Made by a program: the position numbers and the translations under genes. From NCBI GenBank assembly GCA_946611025.1, contig CAMOCR010000005.1, positions 1 to 21,839 of the forward strand: a stretch of 21,839 nt of DNA, given 5' to 3'. How positions within the stretch are numbered: position 1 is the first letter of the stretch; every line of letters begins with the position of its first letter. The DNA is from an uncultured Alphaproteobacteria bacterium. Lineage in GTDB: Bacteria > Pseudomonadota > Alphaproteobacteria > Rs-D84. Positions 1-7,418 of this stretch are shown here, piece by piece. The notes below the pieces were generated by a model that was not told the origin of the DNA, searched no databases, and worked only from the letters and a program-made list of their open reading frames with translations.

Positions 1-196
1 AAATACAGAATTGATCCATACAACCATAGTACGCCTCATAACACGCCTGGTCATATATACCACTGGGCGCAACACGCGCACGAACAGTTGTACCATTTTG
101 AATCGCCGATTGTTTTTTTGCAGCGACGGCACCAAACGCACCATCGCCCACACACATCAAACCAATCAACGCCCCCAGTAATATTCTGTATGTCAT
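1..196 (-). CDS. Cysteine-rich secreted protein, N-terminal fragment (paralogue of the next two large genes)
   Basis: Only the first 65 codons lie in the window; the rest runs off the left edge. The start ATG (194-196) follows a good purine-rich ribosome site (GGGGAGAGAG). The first 23 or so residues (MTYRILLGALIGLMCVGDGAFGA) form a signal peptide. After a short linker comes CYEAYYGCMDQFC, which matches CRDAYRACMDEFC in the gene at 222-2318 and CRDAYFTCMDQFC in the gene at 2812-5304, so all three are paralogues. It lies 25 nt downstream of the 222-2318 gene on the same strand and is probably cotranscribed with it. I recognise no named family. The signal peptide and cysteine spacing suggest an exported, disulfide-bonded protein; its function is unknown. 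Confidence 0.8.
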   Translation of the reverse strand, partial: MTYRILLGALIGLMCVGDGAFGAVAAKKQSAIQNGTTVRARVAPSGIYDQACYEAYYGCMDQFCI

Positions 197-221
197 GCTC
201 TCTCCCCTGGACCCTTAAAAC

Positions 222-2318
222 TTACATATTTATATCTTCACAAGATTCAATTTCTTGGCAGAATTCTTTTTCACCGCCCGACGCCATTCCAACCAATCCG
301 GCACCAACCGCACCAACAACACCACCAATCGCGGTGCCCCACCCCGGGCTGACCATGGTACCTGCCGCCGCGCCACCAGACAAACCACCCGCGGCTGCCT
401 TTAACGCAGATGTCGCCTTGGATTCACCACCAGTTTCACAAACCTGTTGCATGCGGCAAACATGGCAATTACGCAACGATGGTTCAAACGCAACACTGCG
501 GATATAACTGTAATTCTTGTTATTCGTATCTGGATTTTCAACTTTATATGTACTTAAACAAGCATTACGTGCTGTCTCTATATCTTGTTCGCGTGACAAT
601 TCGGCAATTTTTGTTTCCAGCGCACGTAACGCACGATTTTCTGCACTGATATTTGCAACAATTTTTGCACTATTGAACACACTGTCGCCCAAACTTCTGC
701 GATCAGCCGGTTTTTGGCTGTCACTGCACGCGGCAACCGTTTTATCTTTTTCAAATTGTTTAAAGAATTCGTCAACCGCATTTGATGCATTTTCACGAAC
801 TGTTTGACGCAATGCAATCATTTCGGCTTCATTTTTTGGCAAAACCATTAAACTTTCAACCGTCGAATCGTTTGGCAGACAAGACATATCGGTACCACAA
901 ACTTTGCCCAATTCTGCACCAAAATAATTCAGACACCCCTGCATCAATTGATAATCCATTTGCAACAATGTCGCCTGGACAATAATATCAAACTGGTTTT
1001 CATTTTTGCACGACGGGAACATCGTTTGCGGACACAATGCAACAATTTCGCTGGTCTTTTTACCAACACATTCTGGCGCGGTAAAGTTTTCACCACACTT
1101 ATTACGCAAACATTTATCAACATCGTTTTGACAAAATTGGGTACGCAAATACCCCAACTTATCGCTGACCGCCGACTTGATTCCCGGTATCATTGATTCG
1201 CAATCATTAATAACCGGACATACACCCGCCGCAACTTCGACATTTGTTAAACACGCAGAATTTGTTTCGGTTGAACAACCCGTTTCCAAACAATCTTGAA
1301 TCCGCGCCAGACATGTTTGACGCGTATATCTGTCTGCATATTTTGATGCATCGACCAAAATGCTTTGCGCTTCGGCATCCCAGTCGGTCAAAACCAACGA
1401 ACGCACCGCCATACACTGGTCCAGCACGTTTTCACATGCATTTGCACGACGACCCAACAAATCGGCATCTAAACAATTTTCAAAGTTTGAACCACAACCA
1501 CCTTTGTCTGCGATGCACGATTTATACGCCAACAAACATTCGCCACGATTGTATTTGTTTGTTGTATCCAACATTTCCAAACGCGCCTTGCGTACAGCGG
1601 CTTCGGCGGTGCGTTTGTTCGCGTTTGCATTTGATTTTTGTTCCGCCAGATATGAATCAAACGCCTTGCAATCGGCAACAATTTGACGCGAATACAACAT
1701 TTCTTCCATATCCGCCTTGGTGCCACACGATTGCAATTCGGTTGCGCAATATTCCGCCGCCATTGCATACAGACCATCACCAATGGTATCGTCCGCACCC
1801 AAACCGTCATCCGTATCATCATTATTTAACCAATCGGCAAAACTGATTCCCGATGCACGCGATGACCGTTTTGCAGATTCAGATTCACCAAACACCAACG
1901 ATGCCTTGGAACCCAGCTGTTCGCGTTCGACCCCTTCGGTGTACAACTTATCGGCCTCGGCTTGAATATCTTGAATTTCTTTAATCAGTTTTTTCGATTT
2001 ATTAATATTTGCCGAACACGCACAACGGCCACCTTCGCTTTCGTCCAACAAACAAAATTCATCCATACATGCACGATATGCATCACGACAATTTTCATTC
2101 GTTTCCACAGTCACCGGATTTGTATTTTCCCCCGGTGTGACAACCACACCAGATGAAGATGAATTATCCTTGGGCGAAGAAAGATTCGCGACTGAAAAAT
2201 TACGCGCCGCCGCCATTGACACACGCCCAACACCAATTCGCGCCGTTTCATCACGAACTGCAGACGATGCAACACATGGCACCATGCATAACAACAAGGC
2301 AAAAATCCTGATTTTCAT
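222..2318 (-). CDS. Large cysteine-rich exported protein of unknown function with C-terminal glycine zipper
   Basis: A 698-aa protein. I chose the ATG at 2316-2318 over an in-frame ATG 18 nt upstream because it gives a clean signal peptide (MKIRIFALLLCMVPCVASSA) and because the predicted transcript starts near 2341. About 36 cysteines follow the signal peptide, starting with CRDAYRACMDEFC and RCACS. Two further blocks match the 830-aa paralogue: one around YCATELQSCG...VADCKAF and one around GGCGSNFENCLD. Between cysteine clusters are helical, Lys/Glu/Ala-rich stretches. Near the C-terminus (about residues 638-684) is a Gly/Ala-rich glycine-zipper segment (for example GGAAAG, GWGTAIGGVVGAVGAG), then two more cysteines. 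The zipper could insert in or pack against a membrane. Periplasmic or cell-surface location is inferred; no enzymatic motif was seen and no named family recognised. Confidence 0.85.
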   Translation of the reverse strand: MKIRIFALLLCMVPCVASSAVRDETARIGVGRVSMAAARNFSVANLSSPKDNSSSSGVVVTPGENTNPVTVETNENCRDAYRACMDEFCLLDESEGGRCACSANINKSKKLIKEIQDIQAEADKLYTEGVEREQLGSKASLVFGESESAKRSSRASGISFADWLNNDDTDDGLGADDTIGDGLYAMAAEYCATELQSCGTKADMEEMLYSRQIVADCKAFDSYLAEQKSNANANKRTAEAAVRKARLEMLDTTNKYNRGECLLAYKSCIADKGGCGSNFENCLDADLLGRRANACENVLDQCMAVRSLVLTDWDAEAQSILVDASKYADRYTRQTCLARIQDCLETGCSTETNSACLTNVEVAAGVCPVINDCESMIPGIKSAVSDKLGYLRTQFCQNDVDKCLRNKCGENFTAPECVGKKTSEIVALCPQTMFPSCKNENQFDIIVQATLLQMDYQLMQGCLNYFGAELGKVCGTDMSCLPNDSTVESLMVLPKNEAEMIALRQTVRENASNAVDEFFKQFEKDKTVAACSDSQKPADRRSLGDSVFNSAKIVANISAENRALRALETKIAELSREQDIETARNACLSTYKVENPDTNNKNYSYIRSVAFEPSLRNCHVCRMQQVCETGGESKATSALKAAAGGLSGGAAAGTMVSPGWGTAIGGVVGAVGAGLVGMASGGEKEFCQEIESCEDINM

Positions 2319-2347
2319 GTTTCCAGACTCCCACATTATTATGTCTA

Positions 2348-2376
2348 ATTTTACCAGATAAATGCCCCCCGCGCAA
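2348..2376 (-). promoter_or_regulatory. Sigma70-type promoter for the cysteine-rich gene at 222-2318
   Basis: Read on the minus strand: -35 TTGCGC (2376-2371), a 17-nt spacer, and -10 TAAAAT (2353-2348). Predicted transcription start is near 2341, giving a leader of about 23 nt to the ATG at 2318. It lies back to back with the infA promoter. Confidence 0.6.
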
Positions 2377-2392
2377 GCAGATTAAAAAAATC

Positions 2393-2421
2393 TTGCAATT
2401 TTTTGTTCGGCGCAATATGAT
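2393..2421 (+). promoter_or_regulatory. Sigma70-type promoter for infA
   Basis: -35 TTGCAA (2393-2398), exactly 17 nt, then -10 TATGAT (2416-2421). Predicted start is near 2428, about 34 nt before the infA ATG. Only 16 bp separate its -35 from that of the divergent promoter, so the two could share regulation. Confidence 0.65.
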
Positions 2422-2461
2422 ATTTCGCATAAAGATTTATGACAAAAATCAAGGGTAAAAT

Positions 2462-2710
2462 ATGGCAAAAGATGATGTAATTGTTTTTAGTGGTGTTGTC
2501 GAAGACAAATTACCAAACACAATGTTTCGTGTAAAACTGGAAAACGGACATGAAATTTTGGCAACCGTCTGTGGCAAGATGCGCAAATTGCGCATTTGGG
2601 TAAATGTTGGTGAACATGTTCGTGTTGAAATGACACCATATGATTTGGACAAGGGGCGCATAACTTTTGTTGAACGCGTTCGCACAACCCCCGACCAAAC
2701 CGCCGCATAA
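2462..2710 (+). CDS. infA: Translation initiation factor IF-1
   Basis: An 82-aa OB-fold protein. It binds the 30S A site and, with IF-2 and IF-3, directs fMet-tRNA to the P site. The start MAKDDVI, the core LPNTMFRVKLENGHEILA and the segment MTPYDLDKGRITFVER are diagnostic of bacterial IF-1. It is about ten residues longer than the usual 72, with a short polar tail ending DQTAA. The ribosome site AAGGG (2451-2455) lies 6 nt before ATG. It is monocistronic, with its own promoter and a strong terminator, and sits between members of an unrelated cysteine-rich family. Confidence 0.97.
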   Translation: MAKDDVIVFSGVVEDKLPNTMFRVKLENGHEILATVCGKMRKLRIWVNVGEHVRVEMTPYDLDKGRITFVERVRTTPDQTAA

Positions 2711-2717
2711 TATTTCG

Positions 2718-2741
2718 TCCCGTTTTACAACGGGATTTTTT
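2718..2741 (+). terminator. Rho-independent terminator of infA
   Basis: A 7-bp perfect stem TCCCGTT/AACGGGA (2718-2724 with 2729-2735) closes a TTAC loop and is followed directly by a T tract. It starts 7 nt after the infA stop and insulates the next gene. Confidence 0.85.
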
Positions 2742-2764
2742 ATTGATTTTTTATTAAATACCGC

Positions 2765-2800
2765 TTGCCCCAAATCACGCTTTTTTGATATCATTATAAT
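2765..2800 (+). promoter_or_regulatory. Promoter very close to the start of the 830-aa cysteine-rich gene
   Basis: Two overlapping -10 candidates are visible. TATAAT (2795-2800) is a perfect -10 but has no good -35. TATCAT (2789-2794) pairs with TTGCCC (2765-2770) at an 18-nt spacing. Either puts transcription start only about 5-11 nt before the ATG at 2812, so the mRNA would be leaderless or nearly so. Confidence 0.5.
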
Positions 2801-2811
2801 TATAACTAAGG

Positions 2812-5304
2812 ATGAGAAAGGTATTATCTTTTCTTGCGGTGTTTTTTGCATGCATCGGCGTTGCCGATGCTGCTGTGCGTACAGCGAACACAACCACGCG
2901 CGGTGCCCAGACGGTGACGTCACACACGGCAACAACACGTGGCGATGCGACCCGGACACCATCGCGCACCATAACCAGCCGTGAAACCGCACCCGTACGC
3001 GCAACCATATCACGCGGAACCGTATCCACCACACCATCGCGTGCAAACACATCACGTACCGCGACACAACGTGACCCATCACGCGCTGCCACATCGCGCA
3101 ATGCGACAACCCAAACGGCACGAACTGGTATCGTGCGGACGGTCAAGACCCCATCGCGCATATCGCGCGCCGCAACAAATTCCCAAACATTTGGTGCGGG
3201 TTATAATTCATGTCGCGATGCATATTTCACATGTATGGATCAATTTTGTGCAACCGCCAACGACACATATCGTCGTTGCATTTGTTCGTCACGATTAAAC
3301 GAAATAAAAACCAAGCAACGCGCGCTGGGTGATGCCGCCGACCAAATCCAAGATTTCAAAGATTTGAATATCGAAGTAATTCCCAAAACCGCTGCCGAAG
3401 TGAACGCAATGTTATCGGCAACCAGTGGTGAAATTGCTGCATCGCGCGCCAAAGACACATCTGATTCCGCGAACAAGTTGGCGGGTATAAGTGCGGTGTT
3501 GTCGGGAACAAAATCAAAATCATTATCAACGGCGGGAACACTGGACATTGCAGGTGACATTAATGCAATATGGGCAACGACCGATTTGGCATCGGGCGCA
3601 AACATTGCGAATTTGACGGGCGAAACATTATATAACGCCGTTCATTCCCAGTGTGCAAACTTGGTCGCCGAACACTGTGAATCAACATCAACATTGAACA
3701 TGGTTATTGCCGCGTACGGAATGTACATTGAAAATGATTGTACCCAATTATCAAATGCGCTAGGAAAACAAAAGACCGCCGCGAATGCAACAATTCGTGA
3801 AACTGAACGCGAAATGAATGTTGCACGACTGGAAAACTATAATGCACACAATTCAACATCAATAAACGATTGTGTTGCACGGGTACGTGCCGACATCACC
3901 GCCGACAACGTGTGCGGAACCGACTATGTACACTGTTTAGATGTATCGGGGTTGTATTTGAACAAGACAACCGGCGAACCAATATATACGGCTGATTTTT
4001 ACCAATTGGAAACAATGGTGTCATTATCTGGCGACATACTGACGAACCAAACAAATCGTATGTTGGTCACCGAATTAAATCGCAAACGCGCGTTTGCCGA
4101 AACCAGCCTATCAACATGTCAAGATTTGGCTGACGATGTTTGGGATGAATTCATGCGCCAGGCAATCACCGAAATATACCAGGGGCAACAAACCAGAATT
4201 CGCAATGTCAAAGACGAATGTTTGGATGTTGTAAATAAATGTTATGATTCCCAGACAAATTCATTACGCGACTTTAGTAATACCAAGGAACAATTATTGT
4301 TGGGTTCACAACTGGAATTATCTGAACAATTGTGCCAAGAAAAACTTAGCGCGTGCAGCAATCTGTACGGGGGTGGTTCTGCGGGTATGCAAGAATTAAT
4401 CAATACCATGCGTAATATTACCAGTCAAAAAATCGCCCAAAACTGTTTGACCACATTACAAGAATATGTATCAAACATTTGTGCCGTTCCACCAAGTGAT
4501 ACCGCACATTCGTATCCATACGCATGTCGTGTTTATGCCCCGGGCGAACAAAAATATGCAATGAATTGGAAATGCCAAAATAAAACATTAAATCAAAACA
4601 AAATGCAAATTTATGGCAACAACAATAACGATGATAATTCGGGCGATTCTGGCGACACCCCCAGCACCACTGTTGGCGGTTATTCATGTCCGGCATATAA
4701 AATGTACACAAGTTGTAACGCCGGGTATTATATGTCCAATTGTGCCGATGGTCTAACAGATGCAACACCAGCTGCGGGCAACGCGTGCCTTAAATGTCCC
4801 GACAATTATACATGTTCCGGCGGCACATCATGCCCTGTCCCAAATCAGCCGGAACCAACCGAAGAAGAAGACACAGAAGAAGCAATTAACTGTGGCGATG
4901 ATTATGTTGGCAGCTTGTACCAAAAGGTTGTCACCTATGCCATCCAGGCATGCATGCGTCCATCGGTCAAAGACGAAATTGGTAAAGACACCACCGTCAC
5001 ACCGATATCTGCATCTGTGTTACAAGATGTCAACGCAACAATGGATTCTGTGCGGACATCCATGTCGAACGCATTAAAAACGGAATGTGAACGTTTGGGC
5101 GGTTATTGGGTGGCAACGGGATATGTTGAAAAGGAAAATGAAACAGATCAAACCACCGGTGCAAATATAGATTTATATCAACGCTTTTACGATGAAACTG
5201 GTGCAAACAAAAAATGGGGTTATTGTGCAAACCCAGACAAAGCGGCAACATATTATGGCAACACGACCCAAAGCAACAACACAACAACCGACACAGGTGA
5301 ATAA
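2812..5304 (+). CDS. Large cysteine-rich exported protein with Thr/Arg/Ser-rich linker and ephrin-receptor-like cysteine motif
   Basis: An 830-aa protein. A signal peptide (MRKVLSFLAVFFACIGVADA) precedes a low-complexity basic linker, about residues 21-120, rich in Thr, Ser, Arg and Ala with recurring S-R/T-R pairs. The family signature CRDAYFTCMDQFC and RCICS follow. A helical region has the same order of motifs as the 698-aa paralogue (HSQCANLVAEHC, ENDCTQL, VCGTDYVHCLD). Around residues 622-680, SCNAGYYMSNC and LKCPDNYTCSGG resemble eukaryote-like ephrin-receptor/GCC2-GCC3 cysteine motifs. About 31 cysteines lie outside the signal peptide. An in-frame TAA 9 nt upstream forces the ATG at 2812, where TAAGG abuts ATG with no spacer. 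An exported structural or adhesive role is inferred; no named family recognised. Confidence 0.85.
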   Translation: MRKVLSFLAVFFACIGVADAAVRTANTTTRGAQTVTSHTATTRGDATRTPSRTITSRETAPVRATISRGTVSTTPSRANTSRTATQRDPSRAATSRNATTQTARTGIVRTVKTPSRISRAATNSQTFGAGYNSCRDAYFTCMDQFCATANDTYRRCICSSRLNEIKTKQRALGDAADQIQDFKDLNIEVIPKTAAEVNAMLSATSGEIAASRAKDTSDSANKLAGISAVLSGTKSKSLSTAGTLDIAGDINAIWATTDLASGANIANLTGETLYNAVHSQCANLVAEHCESTSTLNMVIAAYGMYIENDCTQLSNALGKQKTAANATIRETEREMNVARLENYNAHNSTSINDCVARVRADITADNVCGTDYVHCLDVSGLYLNKTTGEPIYTADFYQLETMVSLSGDILTNQTNRMLVTELNRKRAFAETSLSTCQDLADDVWDEFMRQAITEIYQGQQTRIRNVKDECLDVVNKCYDSQTNSLRDFSNTKEQLLLGSQLELSEQLCQEKLSACSNLYGGGSAGMQELINTMRNITSQKIAQNCLTTLQEYVSNICAVPPSDTAHSYPYACRVYAPGEQKYAMNWKCQNKTLNQNKMQIYGNNNNDDNSGDSGDTPSTTVGGYSCPAYKMYTSCNAGYYMSNCADGLTDATPAAGNACLKCPDNYTCSGGTSCPVPNQPEPTEEEDTEEAINCGDDYVGSLYQKVVTYAIQACMRPSVKDEIGKDTTVTPISASVLQDVNATMDSVRTSMSNALKTECERLGGYWVATGYVEKENETDQTTGANIDLYQRFYDETGANKKWGYCANPDKAATYYGNTTQSNNTTTDTGE

Positions 5305-5311
5305 ACGCAAC

Positions 5312-5340
5312 TTGCCAGTACTATAAAAATTTGATAGAAT
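5312..5340 (+). promoter_or_regulatory. Sigma70-type promoter for the 233-aa secreted protein
   Basis: -35 TTGCCA (5312-5317), a 17-nt spacer and -10 TAGAAT (5335-5340). Predicted start is near 5347, giving a leader of about 16 nt that contains the ribosome site AGAGAG (5349-5354). Confidence 0.6.
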
Positions 5341-5362
5341 AAACAACAGAGAGAAAAAGACC

Positions 5363-6064
5363 ATGAAAAAAATATTTTTAGTATCATTGATTTCATTGCT
5401 GACTTTTGATGGCGCACATGCTGCGGGTGCATGGTGGGAACACGATACAATTTGCCGGCTAAGTCCATCTAATTGTTATGCAACAATGGGTGCGGGATAT
5501 TTCTTTGACACGACCGACCCGGCCAGTTGGGACATCACATCAAATTGCTGGGGTAAAAAATATATTTGCGCCGATGCATTAAAAAACACAACCGGCTCTG
5601 ATTCTGTACCAATGGGTCGCGCCGAAATTGCCGATGCATCACGCATAAACAGCGACTTTGATATAAATGTGTTAAACGGCGATTGTTTTGGCGTACGCAA
5701 GACATCATCGGGTGGTGCAATGGCATCTGTGAACGGTAACTTTGTGCGCGTATGGTGTGCGGGTATTTTGGATAACCCCGATGACGAATATCTGGAAAAT
5801 GGCGAAATAACATCGGGCGTACAACCAACATGTACCCAGTTGGCAACCAACGGATATGTCGGCATTCAAAATGGAAAATGCTTTGGCAAACATTATGATG
5901 AATCACAATATGCAATTCAATGCGATGGTGAAACACCAACATTGATTGTGTTAAATGGTGCCGACCCAACGGGCGTGTCGTCTAATGCCAATATTAAAAC
6001 CCAGGCGGATGCGGACAATTGGTTTAATAAAATGCACACTATCGCAACGGGTAAACAACAATAA
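5363..6064 (+). CDS. Small secreted cysteine-containing protein of unknown function
   Basis: A 233-aa protein with a signal peptide (MKKIFLVSLISLLTFDGAHA). The mature part has scattered cysteines and aromatic residues (GAWWEHDTIC, SNCWGKKYICADA). There is a weak internal duplication: a half containing LNGDCFGVRKT and VRVWC, and a half containing QNGKCFGKHYD and AIQCDG. This suggests two copies of a small disulfide-stabilised unit. It lacks the CRDAY signature of its larger neighbours but shares their export signal, cysteine content and position 58 nt downstream, with its own promoter. Family not recognised; role in the same envelope process is inferred from context. Confidence 0.8.
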   Translation: MKKIFLVSLISLLTFDGAHAAGAWWEHDTICRLSPSNCYATMGAGYFFDTTDPASWDITSNCWGKKYICADALKNTTGSDSVPMGRAEIADASRINSDFDINVLNGDCFGVRKTSSGGAMASVNGNFVRVWCAGILDNPDDEYLENGEITSGVQPTCTQLATNGYVGIQNGKCFGKHYDESQYAIQCDGETPTLIVLNGADPTGVSSNANIKTQADADNWFNKMHTIATGKQQ

Positions 6065-6086
6065 TAAAAAATAATGATTATAAAAA

Positions 6087-6110
6087 AACACCCATCAAAC
6101 GATGGGTGTT
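6087..6110. terminator. Bidirectional rho-independent terminator
   Basis: A 10-bp stem, AACACCCATC with GATGGGTGTT, closes an AAAC loop. It is flanked by A-rich sequence on the left and T-rich on the right, so it works in both directions. It serves the converging 233-aa gene (plus) and clpX (minus). Confidence 0.85.
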
Positions 6111-6127
6111 TTCATTTACTAAAACAA

Positions 6128-7396
6128 TTATGCTGCTTTTTTCGCATCGGCAAATATTTCAACCGGTGCCTTTTTACCACTGACAACATTTTTATCAATT
6201 ACGATTTCTTTTAATCCATCTTTGTCTGGTGCATCAAACATTGGGCCCAACAAAATCTTTTCCAAGATTCCGCGCAACCCACGTGCGCCAGTCTTGCGTT
6301 CAACCGCCATTTTTGCAATTTCACGCAACGCATCGTCTTTGATATTTAATTTCACACCATCCATTTCCAGCATCGCAACAAATTGTTTCACGATTGCATT
6401 TTTTGGTTCAGTCAAAATTTTGACCAACGCATCTTCGTCTAAATCTTGCAATGTTGTAATCACCGGCAAACGCCCAACCAATTCTGGAATGATACCGAAT
6501 TTCACCAAATCGGCTGGCTGAACATCGCCCAAATAATTCTTTGATTCGCGTGCTTCTTTGGATTCTACTGTGGCACCAAATCCAATTCCGCGGCGGTCAC
6601 TGGTGCGATTTGCAATTATTTTATTCAGCCCATCAAACGCCCCACCACAGATAAACAAAATCTTGCTGGTATCTAATTGAACGGTGGCTTCACCTGGGTG
6701 CTTGCGCCCTGCCCCACCGGCTGGGACATTGGCAACGGTACCTTCGACCAATTTCAATAATGCTTGTTGCACACCTTCGCCGGAAACATCACGTGTCAAC
6801 GATGGGTTTTCAGATTTGCGTGCAATTTTATCAATTTCATCGATATAAATAATCCCACGTTGTGCGCGTTCAACATCAAATCCGGCATTCTGCAACAGGC
6901 GTGTCAAAACACTTTCCACATCATCACCGACATAGCCCGCCTCGGTCAATGTGGTGGCATCGGCAATTGCAAATGGCACATCCAAAATGCGCGCCAATGT
7001 TTGTGCAAACAGTGTTTTACCCGTACCGGTTGAACCAATCAACAACACGTTTGATTTTTGAATTTCGACATTTGACGATGCGGTGACACTGTGCCGTTTA
7101 TAGTGATTATACACCGCCACCGACAATGCGCGTTTCGCGGCATCTTGACCGATAATATAATCATTCAAGAAATCATAGATTTTATGTGGCGTTGGTAATT
7201 TCGCCGCATCTTTATGAATTTCTTCGGTGCGTTCATCGGTCATAATATCGTTGCACAGTGCAATACATTCATCACAAATGCAAACACCGCGGCCACTGAC
7301 CAACTTTTTTACTTCATAAACGGCTTTGCCACAGAAACTGCAGAACTGTTGATTATCTGCGGCGGCGTTTGTATTTTTTGTTTTATCGTCACTCAT
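6128..7396 (-). CDS. clpX: ATP-dependent Clp protease ATP-binding subunit ClpX
   Basis: A 422-aa AAA+ unfoldase that recognises tagged or native substrates and threads them into ClpP. The N-terminal C4 zinc-binding domain has Cys19/Cys22 and Cys41/Cys44 (CSFCGK, ICDEC). Walker A is GSTGTGKT (121-128) and Walker B IIYIDEID with D186/E187. Pore loop 1 is GYVGD (154-158), RKH is at 231-233, and the ClpP-docking IGF loop is at 271-273. The GIIPELVGRLP segment carries the arginine finger, and GARGLR the sensor-2 arginine. The length is normal and all key residues are present. It lies 22 nt downstream of clpP and is cotranscribed with it; the ribosome site is AGGG about 8 nt before ATG. The N-terminal Asn/Lys tail before the zinc domain is slightly long. 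Confidence 0.98.
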   Translation of the reverse strand: MSDDKTKNTNAAADNQQFCSFCGKAVYEVKKLVSGRGVCICDECIALCNDIMTDERTEEIHKDAAKLPTPHKIYDFLNDYIIGQDAAKRALSVAVYNHYKRHSVTASSNVEIQKSNVLLIGSTGTGKTLFAQTLARILDVPFAIADATTLTEAGYVGDDVESVLTRLLQNAGFDVERAQRGIIYIDEIDKIARKSENPSLTRDVSGEGVQQALLKLVEGTVANVPAGGAGRKHPGEATVQLDTSKILFICGGAFDGLNKIIANRTSDRRGIGFGATVESKEARESKNYLGDVQPADLVKFGIIPELVGRLPVITTLQDLDEDALVKILTEPKNAIVKQFVAMLEMDGVKLNIKDDALREIAKMAVERKTGARGLRGILEKILLGPMFDAPDKDGLKEIVIDKNVVSGKKAPVEIFADAKKAA

Positions 7397-7418
7397 CCTG
7401 AAATCCCTACGACTAAAA

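Noticed and set aside
88..2361. Several plus-strand ORFs opposite the 698-aa gene
   Set aside because: They are antisense shadows of a coding sequence with a clear signal peptide, ribosome site, promoter and paralogues; none has its own family motif.
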